Source: Planoprotostelium fungivorum (lineage: Eukaryota > Evosea > Variosea > Cavosteliida > Cavosteliaceae). Taken from it: 64,000 nt of DNA. Shown here piece by piece: positions 23,736 through 35,379 of the stretch. Below the pieces are notes generated by a model. It was not told the DNA's origin. It saw only the letters and a program-made list of their open reading frames with translations, and ran no database searches. The translations under genes were made by a program, and so were the position numbers. The stretch lies in contig MDYQ01000337.1 in the NCBI GenBank assembly GCA_003024175.1, positions 1 through 64,000 on the forward strand, in the 5' to 3' direction. How positions within the stretch are numbered: position 1 is the first letter of the stretch; each line of letters begins with the position of its first letter.

Positions 23736-26700
23736 ATGGTTCTGCAAGGTGAATCAGCCAAGGTGAGTGTAGAAGATCGAGAGATGCTCAGAGATTGACA
23801 ATGATGGGAAGGTTCCAAGCAAATCAGCTCCCAGGACTCTGGTCAGGAAGGTGTTTGGAGTTGGGTTCGAAGTGAAACACAAGATGCAGCAGAAGAGGAT
23901 CGACAGAGAGCTACACATTCCATTAGACGACGAAGAAGAGGTGATTCGTCCATCTATTTCCACAATAGAGACCATCCACATCCGAATGCTGATTGTCTCT
24001 TACAGCAGAAGAGACGATACGAAGAGGAAGCGATGACAGATTGCCTTCTATTTTCGAACGATGAACCAGACCAGGTGAAGAACCTCTCCCACGACGACAC
24101 GTTCCATCTTCTCATGTCATCCCAGGTACCCGTGGGAGGAAGTATTCAGAGACTGACAGAGCACATCATGAGTTTAGACCCTCTAAAGAGGGAGCCGCTG
24201 GTCGACATCTATCTGTTGACGTTGAGACCCCTGGTGGGGTCGGTGCAAGTTCTACGGGCACTAGAAGATCGATACGAAGTGGTAGAGAGGGACATGTTCA
24301 TCGGACATGAGATCAGCAGTGATCTCGTTCAGAAGCGGTCACAACATCAAGTGAGCGCATCACCTCGTCTCATTCAGATTAGAAACATCATCGGTGATGA
24401 CGGATGATGGATGATCTGATGGAAACGACAGCAAGCCGTAGCTGAGGCCATTCATCGGTGGTGCTCGACTTACCCCTCTGACTTCTTCACCCAACCCATG
24501 TTGGCTCATCAGCTGTCGAATTTCCTACAACGCAACGCAAAAGAAGACTATCAACCATATTTAACCCTCAAAGCTGCCCAATCCCTACTGAAAACTCCAT
24601 CGACATTTCCCGTACGTCACGAAATTTCTCTCGATATATCACGAGTTTTCACTCAATTCTACACAGCCTTATCCACTACTGAGGAACGTAAGAGACGACA
24701 TCGAACTTCTCAGATTAAACCCTAAAACCGTAGCCGAACAGATGACCATCATAGAGTACAACATCGTGTCCAAGATCAGCCCCGACGAGTGAAATTTGGC
24801 GGGAAATTGTTGGAAAGTTAACGGAAACAGGTACTTACGCATCCTGTGGAAGGAAGAAGAAGTGTCCAACTTGAAGAAATGGATACAATGGGACGAGCTA
24901 ACGACAGATTGGGTATCTACAACGCTCCAGACTCGCCCGGGTGACCTGACATTATCCGATTATTTCTGCGATTTAGCCACGGTGAGAGAGGGGAGAGGAG
25001 AGACATTAACCGCCACAGGAATTATTCAAAATTCAAAACATGAACGGAGCCGCGGCCGTCCTCAACGGTTTCAAAGATGTCGAGGGAAAGTTCAGAGGAA
25101 ATTTCAAATTCTCAGAACAGGCGGCACGATTATTCGAGCTCCTGGAGGATCCAGACCAATACGACAAACACACGTCGGGGATCACAAGTCCATCCATACC
25201 TTACTTGCAGCCTCTGTTGAGAAGCATGGCAGATTCTGACACGAGCATGTTGGATTTCCTGCACGAAGGAGTGGTACACTTTCACAAGTGCATTCAACAG
25301 TATCGAATTATCTTCCGGTGAGTCGAGCTCATGATGATGAGATGATGATCGAGATGATGATCGAGATGATGAGATGACTGATGGGATGTAGATTTCTGAG
25401 ACAGATGAGAGGAGACAATCGAGATTATTATCAATTGATTCGCTCCGACGAAAGAGTTCAAGAGGTGAGCGTCAAGTCTGATCCAATTTTATCCATTTCA
25501 CTCCATCTGATGAGAGGTAGATGATTCTGCACCGAAACATCATGGAGAAGGAGATATTGAACAGCGGTGAAATGGATAAGCATAACGTGGTTGGAATGAG
25601 ATCGAGAGACTATGGAACCCTCGGTACTATACCAGAAGGTGATCGTACACTTTGAATCACAGAGTCTTATCTTCTATCATACACACTATCTCCACTATCA
25701 CGATCTACGTAAAATCGACCCTTATAGTGCATCTGAATCAATTTCTTGTGACCACAAATATCAATTTTCACTCTTCTCAAACATTGAACGATTCACTCAT
25801 CACTCTCTCGTCTTGACGATCTCCTGATCATCACAGGTATCCCTGACATAGAAGGAGAAGAAGGAGGTCGTCACAATGGCATGAAACTATCGAAAGACCA
25901 CAGAGAGAGATTGTTCAGTATCGGAAACCGAGTCAAGTATGATCCAGGCCACAAAGTGGTCAGCCAGGGAAAATTCAATCGTTACTTCTACGTCGTCGAG
26001 TCTGGCGTCCTACAGTACTGCCGGGTGATCCTCGAGATGGTGAAATTCGGACGAAAATTCACGGTTCCCAGGAACACGACGGGGACGAGTACCACCTGTG
26101 GGATCTATCGGAGGGAAATTTCTTCGGAAACTACAGTATATTGTCTTATGGTATGCCTGCAGCTACGGTGATTGTGGGGGACGCTGGGCCTGCGATTCTC
26201 CTGGAGATCGATCGAGACGATCTGAAGGATCTGTTGGTGAAGGACCATTCTCTGTCCATCGAGTTCTGTCGTTGCATCATCGAGAATTACGCCAAGCAGG
26301 TGGAGTTTAAAATGATTTTTAATTCGATTTTAATCTTGTACAGACGTCTTCTCTTCCCATTCCATCGCAACCTCTGGGTCACGAATTCCATCAGAATGTG
26401 AAGCGAAATTTCCGCGAGATTTCACTCAAACGTACAGAACGAGGAACACGACATCCCCACCGCGAACAAGATCGCAGAATTCAGATGCCGCGCGAATTTC
26501 TTGTACAAAGGTAACCTCATACTCACTCCCACTCACTTTTACTTTTACGCCCCCGTTTCCCGGAAAAAGGTGAGAAATCTCCATCTGCAACGCGTTCGAC
26601 CCTCTACAGATCTTCATACCCGTCAACCAAGTCGTCGACATTCGTCACGGCAACAGCATTCACCTCCACTGGAGCGACAAATCTGCCACCTTTCAGAGGT

Positions 26701-29700
26701 TCCACGAAGAAGGCACTGCCACTACCTGCTATCAAGTCATGAAAAACATCTGGGACAATCGAGACCGAGTCGACATCAGTGCCGCAGTCCACGACCCGAG
26801 AGAAGAGTCTCTCGGCAGATACAACGATCACAACAGTGAGTTTCATTTTCTTATGTGCGATGGATGACGAGAGCAGAGATGGACTTGTCCTCGAAAGAGT
26901 GGAAGTACCTTCTCAAGAGGGGAAGATTGCATCAGTACGAGAAGGGAGAGGTTGTCAATGGACACTATGATGGTGAACGCAGACTGCACTTCATCCTCAA
27001 CGGTGACCATCCGTCTACAACGCTTCGTCTTGACGAACTGTTCAGGCTCGTGCAACGTACGCTACCACCGAGAGATCATCAGCAGAGTCTATGAGACAGA
27101 AGTCATTGGAATCTATTCTTTCTTTCACAACCGGCCATCCATGCTCGAAGCAGAAGCGGCAGAAGACAACACTCAAATCGTTTCTTTCGATCCTCCCACC
27201 CTCCGCAAGATCGCGGCTTTACGTCCGGAGGTACGTACCGTACGTAATGTGAAATTCCGACGAAAATTCGATAGATCGTATCCGGGCTGTACGCCTACGT
27301 TGCCAGGGTGATGGCAGCGAGATGGCACGCGAGGGAGACGCACGCTTGGGAAGAGACAGCTTCTTCTAAGAAGGACGTTCAGATCAGGCCGGAACTACTG
27401 CTGGATCCCACGACAGTTTACGGTATGGAGAGGGAGGGTCCTCTCATGCAGAGGACGTCTGTGTCTGGAGTTCACAGGTATTCGAGGAGGTGCGTGATGA
27501 TGAGTCGATCGTTCATCTTGATGATCGTGATCACGATGATGTGATCATCATCAAGACGATGATGTGATCATCATCAAGACGATGATGTGATCATGAGTTG
27601 AGCAGAACACTCACACCGATCAGATACTGCAAACTGAGAGGAGGTTTTCTCATCATCTACAACGACGAGGGAGGTAACTACGCCAATTCCTCCCAACGAG
27701 AGACCGCAGAATCAGTCGAAGGACTCGTCAAAGTCCTCTGCCTCTCCGGTATCAAACTCGTGGCCAATCGAACACCTACAAATCTAGTCATGAAGCTCAT
27801 CTCACCTCACGGTGTCAACGTCTTCACCTCCGAAAAAGCACAAGACGTACGGTACTCTTCGTAACGAAAACTCGCTGAAAACTCCAGATCATGGACTGGA
27901 TCGGCTCCATCCACCGGTGGATCCACAACGAGGGGAGGTTCAAATCGTACGCATCGGTACGTCCGAGGACTCCCGTCAAAAGTTACGTCGATGGAGAAGA
28001 GGCTTACATTGCCATGGCAGAAGAGATGGAGAAAGCAAAGAGGACCATTTTCATCAACGATTGGTGGTTGAGCCCGGAAATTTATCTGAGGAGGGGACCA
28101 GATTGTACCGTTGCAGATCGATTGGACATGTTACTGGAGAGAAAAGCCAAAGAGGGAGTCAGGGTGGGTTCAATCGGACGAGAGAGTCGACTTCACGAGT
28201 TTCATCGTTTTGAGAGTTGATCGAAAATAGGTTTTCGTTCTCATCTGGAACGACACCGATCTCGCCAACAACTTGGCATCCGTCTTCGCGAAGAAGAAAT
28301 TGGAAGCCCTCAGGTGAGTCCGTCTTGATGACGAATCGTGACGTCATCACCCAGCGGTAACATTCAAGTCATGTGTCACCCCACCGTCGTTCCTTTCGAA
28401 TGGTCACACCACCAGAAGAACGTCGTTGTAGATCAGAAAGTTGCCTTCATCGGTGGCATGGATCTCTGTTTCGGCCGATGGGACACGCATCAACACGACT
28501 GCGTCGACGACGTACACACGAGGAGGTAATTCTTCCGATTTTCCGTTTCTGAGAATAATCTGGGAAAAGTCGATGGCCCGGTAAGGACTACCTCAACACG
28601 AATCGAGCGGACCCGGTCAACCCAGAACTGCCTTTTGACGTGAGTTTTCAGTGAAATTTCGTGGAAATCGTGACGAATGGGGTAGGAAAATTTCGATCGG
28701 AGTGGTGTACCGAGACAGCCGTGGCACGACTGTCACATGCGTGTGACTGGACCACCTGCCAGAGACATTGCAGCCAATTTCATTCAGGTGAAATCGTTGA
28801 TATTTAGTCTATCAGCTCTATTCCATTCATTCTTGTTCTCCATTCATCTCATCTCATCGAAATTGCATCGATATCGATAGAAAAGATGACCATCTCTTCT
28901 TCATGTGAAAAAAAGATTCAATTCAAGTTTTAATCTCGTGTAGAGGTGGAATCATCACAAAGAGTCTCATCCCTTTCATGCACCCTACATGTTCCTCGTT
29001 CCTCTACAGAGTGCAAACTGTCCTCCGGGAGGTAGACACGAAGATCACGTGACCGAAGAAGACGAGATCGGTACAGCCGACGTGCAGATCGTAAGGGCAC
29101 TACCGGTCTGGGCCTCCGGAAATATCGAGGAAAAGTGAGAGAAAACTGGAAGAAAATTGGAATTGACCGGGGTAGTGCTATCAACGACGCGTACGTGGAT
29201 CTGATCACGAAAGCTGATCATTATGTCTACATCGAAAATCAATATTTTATTTCATCCACCGGTGGTGCTCACAACACCGTGACACAAGCCATTGTAGACA
29301 GAATTTTCACGGCATTTTCTCAGAGCCGACCGTGAGTCATGGAAATCGATGAAAATTGATGGAGATTTCAGTTTCACGGTCATCGTTGTCATGCCCGTGA
29401 CGCCGGAGGGTGGCTTCAAAGACAACAACACCATCCGTTACATCATGCAGAGGTGATGTGTGATGATGACATCATCAACTCATGAGAGAGAACAGACAGT
29501 TCGACACGATCTGGAAGGCAGAGACGTCGATCTACAACCAGCTGAGAGAGAAATGTCCGAATATCATCGTGGAGGATTACATTACGTTCCACACCCTGAG
29601 AAGTCACGGGAAATTATCAAAGGGTATGGTCACCGAGCAGATTTACATTCACGCCAAGGTATTCAATCGAATGTTTCCTCTCTTCATCATCATCGCATCG

Positions 29701-30460
29701 GATCACACATCATCGCATCCGATCACTCATCGTGATCGTCTCACCACCGATCATCATCAACCATCCCATCATCCGATCACTCATCCATCATCCATCACCC
29801 GACATCATCTCATCGTCCCAGGTCGCCATCGCAGACGACTGTCGCGCCATCATCGGTTCGGCCAACATCAACGATCGCAGGTGATCACGTCCACCTCATC
29901 CTTCCACTCATCACCATCAGTCTCTTCATCGGCAGAGACAGTGAGATCGCCGCCTTCGTGGAAGACAAGGAGCCCGAACTCATCAAAATGAACGGCAGAG
30001 AATTCACCGCGGCGAAATTTGCCGCAGATCTGAGGCGAAGACTGTGGGGAGAACATCTGGGATTGGAATCTGAACGATGGATGGACATCGTCGATCCGGT
30101 GCATCCAAACACACTGAGACTGTGGAGGGAGACATCGAAAGCCAACACGAGGATCTACGAGAAGGTGAGATTTTTGTGATGATCATCACATCGTCATGAT
30201 GGAGTCGATTGGCATGTGATGATGATGATGACGATGGACAGATCTTCCCACACATTCCATCGAATCGCATCACGACTATGAAGCAGTTGAACGAACTCAT
30301 GGCGCGTGACGAATACGCGACGGAAAATCTGGGGCTGTTGGACAACTTGCAGGGGCACCTGATTGACTTCCCGCTCGAATTCTTGAAAGACGCAGGAGCG
30401 GACATGAAGCCGGGGATGAAATTAGAGAAGATTCCCATGGCCAAGCGAGTCTTCGAATAA
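23736..30460 (+). CDS. RasGEF - cNMP - GRAM - cNMP - PH - phospholipase D multidomain protein
   Basis: Start MVLQGESAK at ATG 23736. RasGEF N-terminal motif: VGGSIQRLTEHIMSLDP, IYLLTLRPLVGS. RasGEF domain: TVAEQMTIIEYNIVSKI, PSIPYLQPLLRSM, FLHEGVVHFHKC. First cNMP domain: FFGNYSILSYGMPAATV, degenerate cassette. GRAM domain: ANFLYKGNLILTPTHFYFYA, VVDIRHGNSIHLHW. Second cNMP domain (GIYSFFHNRPSM) lacks the cassette. This order matches Dictyostelium GbpD and the C-terminus of GbpC. The frame then runs on without a stop. Exon ...LRPE (to 27230) joins LYAYVARVMAARWH (27275-27489) in phase 0. That exon begins a PH domain (EGPLMQRTS) and joins YCKLRGGFLIIY (27606) in phase 2. PLD follows with both HxKxxxxD motifs, HHQKNVVVDQ and IHAKVAIADD, plus IGSANINDRS. 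TAA at 30458-30460. Two adjacent genes remain possible, with PLD starting at ATG 27311. Confidence 0.75.
27535..27595 (+). repeat. 23-bp tandem repeat, about 2.6 copies
   Basis: The unit GATGATGTGATCATCATCA plus AGAC repeats head to tail within the PH-domain intron (27490-27605). Each unit is itself rich in self-complementary TGATCA. Confidence 0.85.
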
Positions 30461-30672
30461 ACAAATTATAATTTATACAACTGAGATGTCTATGATGACG
30501 GATGACGACGCAGATGGATGACAAGATCGATGACGCGATGGACACAAGATCGTGACATCCAGTTGGGTGATTCAAGGAATCGACAAAGTAAAGTCCGGCA
30601 TGTTGAGTTAAAAGTGGTCATCAAATATCTTTTGAAATTGGCAATGGCAGCAGTACAACAGTGGGACGAAAA
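30461..30672. other. short convergent intergenic region
   Basis: Lies between the 3' ends of the PLD gene (+) and the PhyH gene (-). Only 212 bp, with AATAAA-like A/T tracts directly after the PLD stop. Nothing else seen. Confidence 0.5.
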
Positions 30673-32140
30673 TTAAGATCTAGTATTGATGTATTCGTCG
30701 AGCCAATTTGTTCTATGTCCACGTCGATCGAAGGTGATTGGAAAGAAGGATTCATTCATCTCATCATCACCATGGATCTTGTACCTGCATCATATCATCA
30801 TCACACATCGCGATCTCGATCGTAGGACCATGACCATCTCAAGATCATCATCATCGTGATCGTCTCTCACCTTCCATAGATGTATCCCACGTCCCCTTTT
30901 CCTATCACAGAATGAGCCGCTTCACCTCCGTACAAATATCTCACCTCGAAAAGATGAATCGGAGGGTATAAAGTGTATGGCGAGAGACCTACGCCAATTC
31001 GGACTCTCATTCTTACCTGAACCATGCCAAGCATTACCGTTGTGGAAAGAGCAGCCGCCGGCTTTGAGATTGACCTGTCAGCTCATGAGCTTCGTGTCGA
31101 TAGACAATGATGAGATGTCGATGATCGCAATGATCACAATGATGGATGACCTTGTGGATCAGGTTCGGTATGTCACTGGCGTCGATGCCTTCGGCCGAAG
31201 CGGCTGAGATCAATCCTCCTCGGTAGTCGTTTGAGGGAGCGTGGAACGCATCTGTGATGGGTCAACGGGAGATACACGTGTATATCCACTCGTGTCTAAA
31301 TCGTCTTTGTATCTTGTCCACAAGTGAGATCCTGGGGCAAGTCAACGTCGTGATGATGGTGATCCACATCGTCCATGTCAGCTCACCACTCACGATCTCT
31401 AAAGTACCGTTCTCGGGAGACACATCATCTAACGCGATCCAACACGTGCTGTCTCTTTCAGTCCAAATTTGAACTTTACATGTTGGCTCACACTTCTGGC
31501 CAGGGGATGTACGCACAATCGGTGTGATAAGAGATCTCTTTGCCTGGATCTCTCATCAGATGTTAGACGATGATGTGATGCAGCACATACCTCCTCCAGA
31601 TGGTTTCATCCAAATGTCATCTTGAGCCACTCGTGAACCAATCCATCCACCGAGTTCGGACGCGATACGACCGATTTCTTTGTCCAGGACGACTCTGCCT
31701 ATCAGACGATCTGATGGAACGTCAATCATTTGGAGAATGAATGGTTACCTGATTTCCAAGCGTTGCAGATCTCTCGGGTGATGTTTTCGAGAGACATTCC
31801 CTTGCGATAGTACCTGATGTGGGTGTCAGAATGGAGGATGGAATACAGCTGCACCATTCATCTGGATAGTTTCCCGTCTCGAAAGAACCTGAGAACTGAA
31901 GTTCCTGCGTAAGTCGATGGTAGATTCAAAATGATTCACCATCATGTCGAAACGTTGTTTAAGAGGTTCGATATATTCAGGTTTGAGAAACCCTGGGAAT
32001 TGAATGTGTCCATCTCTTTGAAAACGTTCCATCTCTTTTGCGTAGAGCTGTCTTTGGATCGATGGAGAGAGGGTGGACATGCTGCGTCTCTGCTTGTTAA
32101 GATCGATGCGTCGCATCCATTGGAGAGAACAGAGTAGCAT
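30673..32140 (-). CDS. phytanoyl-CoA dioxygenase (PhyH) family protein
   Basis: Fe(II)/2-oxoglutarate-dependent dioxygenase. ATG at 32140; MSTLSPSIQRQLY is a possible later start. RDGHIQFPGFLKPEYIEPL is the usual N-terminal PhyH helix-strand. The first metal-ligand pair is in YHTDCAYIPW (HxD). The barrel strand CWIALDDVSPENGTLEIVSG follows. The distal ligand region is AGGCSFHNGNAWHGSG, then WRRSLAIHFIPSD. It ends WLDEYINTRS with TAA at 30673-30675. All three metal ligands are present, so an active hydroxylase is likely. The substrate cannot be told. It converges with the PLD gene and diverges from the surface-protein gene. Confidence 0.85.
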
Positions 32141-32441
32141 GTTGAAAGAAATCTGATGCGAAAGAAATTTTGTCAAAATTTGCAGACATGTCACAGCCTT
32201 CCAAGAGATGAAGTCCTCAAATAAAATTGCGAATTCGATCAAGTGGCTCATGTGTTGAGCTGCTGATCCCCCATTGATTATCAAGATCATCTCTTACAAC
32301 AGCGACTCTGGGCGGCTGTCACTGCAGGCGTCAGAGTTCTCTGTTGGTGTTTCTACCCTTCAATACTGCGGGTATGGCACTATTTTACCACTGAGGTTGG
32401 GGTGCATTCGGAGCCGACACATATCGAACAGAGAGTGGAAG
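32141..32441. promoter_or_regulatory. shared divergent promoter region
   Basis: 301 bp between the start codons of the PhyH gene (-) and the type I membrane protein gene (+). It should carry both promoters. No specific element stands out to me. Confidence 0.4.
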
Positions 32442-34215
32442 ATGCAAGCGAACAGGGTCTTTTTCCTCCTCCTACTGTGGACGTACGTTGCTGTCGCTGA
32501 TAACTGCTTCTTTCTGAGCGATTGCACTGCCGCATCGCCTTCGTCTGAGGTGAGCATCTTGTTCTTGACGGTCTGCTGAATGGCAGAGCAGCCCAGATGT
32601 TGGAACTGTAGTTCAGGACAGAGTCTTCCGACGACCACCTCTTCTCTCGTCTTCCATTCTGTGCACAATGAAAGACCCCTCATACTGGGTCAAAGACATC
32701 TACATCCGTGAAAGGTAGGATTGTGCATTCGATCCATCACATTTCTCACGCTTATCCACCATGACCCGCACCACCGGCACATCTCGACTGTATCTCGGAA
32801 ACTCCTGGCACATCTCTCAAGTTCATGCGAAAGAGATGACGATCGATGAGATCCGTCTCGAAGGCACCGCACTGAGCGGCGTGGACGTCGATCAGTTGGT
32901 CATCCACGAGTTGTATGTCCTCGACTCATCATACGAACAACGTGTCAATCAGATCCAGCTCAGTCAAACCAGCCACTACACCATCTACAACCTGTCACTG
33001 CAAGCCCACGTTTCCGAGATTCGGATGCTGGTCCGAGGCGGAATTCCGACAGATCTCGCGGACTTGAGGATCGACTGGGTGTGCGCGCGAGTGTCACCCG
33101 ACTCCTACCTGTCGGTCAACTACAACGAGACTGGATTCTACGCGACATACGAATCACCCACGCCAGACATCAAGTACGCTTCGTCTGATGGATATACCAC
33201 CTATCTACGTATTCAATCTCCCGATCGATACTGCGGCGATCATTACTTCGTACACCACCTCCTCTTCGTGATCGACCACCAATATGGCCTGAGAGAAATC
33301 ACTCATGTCGGTAAGGAAGGCTACCAATTGCGAGTTCGTCCTGGAGAGGACAGCTGCACCTACAAACCAGCAGCGATGACCATCTACTTGAAGAGTGAGT
33401 AGCACGGGAGAAATCACGTCCAAGAGAGTCATTTTGGACCTCCTTCCCCGGAACGTCGTGGAAAACGGATACTACCCCTGGGGCAACTACAACGACGCAG
33501 ATTTCTGGATGGGAGCCCTGAGCGGGGACGATGCCGGGAAGATGAGAGTCATTTGGAATGCGACGAAGGCACATCGACCTTGCGGTTATGAACCGCAGCT
33601 GTTCACGCTCCTTAACGTGGCCGCACCGATCTCTCAGGGAGAGCTCACCCTGGCAGCTGAGGAGAAGCATCGATACTACTCCTCAGTCGGTGCCATCAAT
33701 CTGCCCACCCTCTCCGTGGTCTATTCCAAAGATGACCATTACATTCATAGCGAGCCTTTTGTACCGAGTGAAGGACTGCAGTCCATCATTCCAGTGAAAC
33801 CATCGATCACCCCGGACAACGTAGATTTCACCATAGAAGGGCAAGATTTAACTTGGAAGGCAAGTTTACCTCACCACAATTGTTCCTGTGGATGGTATTC
33901 GGTCATCGTGAGAGTCCACCACGCCAACGACACTTGGATTGAATCCAGAGAGATGATCAATGGAGACGACATTCGACTACCCTACTACGGCAATACGTAA
34001 TGTACGTAACTGGACTCTGCGCCGCAGAATGGGGTGGTGGTTACGGCAGGACCATCAGGAGGGAGATCATTCTGGATAAGCCACTCGGCAGATTGAATTG
34101 GGTCATCCCCGTGTCCATTGCGGGAGGTGTTTGTGGCATCCTCCCCCTCATAGCGGCAGTGGTGTTCGTCATCCGCAAGAGGAGACAGAGGAACAACTAT
34201 GAACAGATCCAATGA
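32442..34215 (+). CDS. type I membrane glycoprotein, unknown family
   Basis: Signal peptide MQANRVFFLLLLWTYVAVA at ATG 32442, a large ectodomain with many N-glycosylation sequons (NYNETG, NHNCS-like NCS, NDT) and paired Cys. Near the end comes a transmembrane helix (IPVSIAGGVCGILPLIAAVV) and a short basic tail RKRRQRNNYEQIQ, TGA at 34213-34215. Exon joins near 32549/32576 and 33398/33431 keep frame. The join near 32710-32840 has two possible solutions. Near 34,000 the text ACGTAATGTACGTAAC breaks the frame with no clean splice solution, so an indel or sequence error is possible. The beta-rich repeats (VDFTIEGQDLTWKASLP) suggest fibronectin-like modules. Probably a surface receptor or adhesion protein. 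Confidence 0.65.
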
Positions 34216-34247
34216 TAAAACGTGTCGTAGCTGTCGTTATCTACAAT

Positions 34248-35279
34248 TTATTGATATTGAAGGTGGTCCGGGACAGGAAGCTCCTCTCGTTCTTCTAATG
34301 AGAATCGAGACATCTCTTCCGCCTGTGGCTCGAACGACATGATCATCTTCTTCAACTGATGGATTCGCTTCATCCTCTTCTCATCGTTCGCATCGGATAG
34401 TATCGCGCTGACTCTGTCTAAATGTTCGTCAAACATCTCATCCTGCAGATCTGATGAACATCATCTCTCCCACGATTCTCATCACCTGTGATTTCCTCTT
34501 GTTGCGAATGCTTCTCCTCTGTTGCTTTGATGCTTCGTCTTCCATCTGATTGACTTTGCTGAAGAGTTGGAAGGGCTCACTGAGGTATGAGCATGAAACC
34601 TCCGAGGAGGTGGCGCGAAGGAAGATGTGAAAGCTCTCTCCTTTCTGAGGTCGATGTGGAGACAGTTTACATTCTAAGAAGATCTCCCGACTCCTGATAG
34701 GTATCTCTTCGAGCAGTTGAACATGTTTCGCATGTTCGATGTCTTCCTCCATTGAACTGCGCGATGTCACTCTCATGAACCGAGCATTCAACTCACAGAC
34801 GCGAAACTCTCTCTGGAACTAGATACACTTTCAAGGTGCCGCCTCTCATCTCATCTCCTTCAAAGATGACGGCCGGACCCGCGGTCTTGTTGAGATTTGA
34901 ACGTGTGGAGGCACGTTGAAGACGTCTATCTTTGATTTGAGAACGAGCGATGGAGTCGATGCGGAGCATCATGCCGTTTGTGGCGTGCAGTTGAAACGAA
35001 GGTTGGTTGCGGAGTTCCCCTTCGCTCGGGCAGCTGGGTTCTGTCTCCGTCGCATCATCACTGTCTTCCAGTGATTGAACGAAGCCTATGCTTGGATCAG
35101 ATGAGCTGCAACGAGGTAAGTGAGTCGTCCGATGGGTAGTGCAATGCTCACAGAGAAGATTCGTACCGTGATGCCAGGTAGGATTCCAAGTCGGCATCCA
35201 GCATGATGTTTCCTTCTATGTCGGCGAGGTAGTGATTTCCTTCCAGTTCTGTAGCTATCAGATCTGCGCTGTTGGTCAT
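34248..35279 (-). CDS. uncharacterised protein
   Basis: ATG at 35279 (MTNSADLIATELEGNHYLAD). In-frame introns near 35,165-35,105 and near 34,480-34,450. The acidic N-terminus (LEDSDDATETEPS) is followed by a beta-rich block with RIDSIARSQIKDRR, AVIFEGDEMRGGTLKVYLV and REIFLECKLSPHRP. The C-terminus is helical and charged (SKVNQMEDEASKQQRRS, IHQLKKMIMSFEPQ) and ends at TAA 34248-34250. No recognised domain; probably soluble and intracellular. It converges with the surface-protein gene and shares a divergent promoter with the pseudouridine synthase. Confidence 0.6.
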
Positions 35280-35379
35280 GCTGTTTGTGGGTTTGTTAAA
35301 AGTGACGAAAAAGAAACCGTCCTGTCCTTCACGCCGTGACCAAGTCACGTGACCAACTCTCACGGGTTGAAATCAAAAC

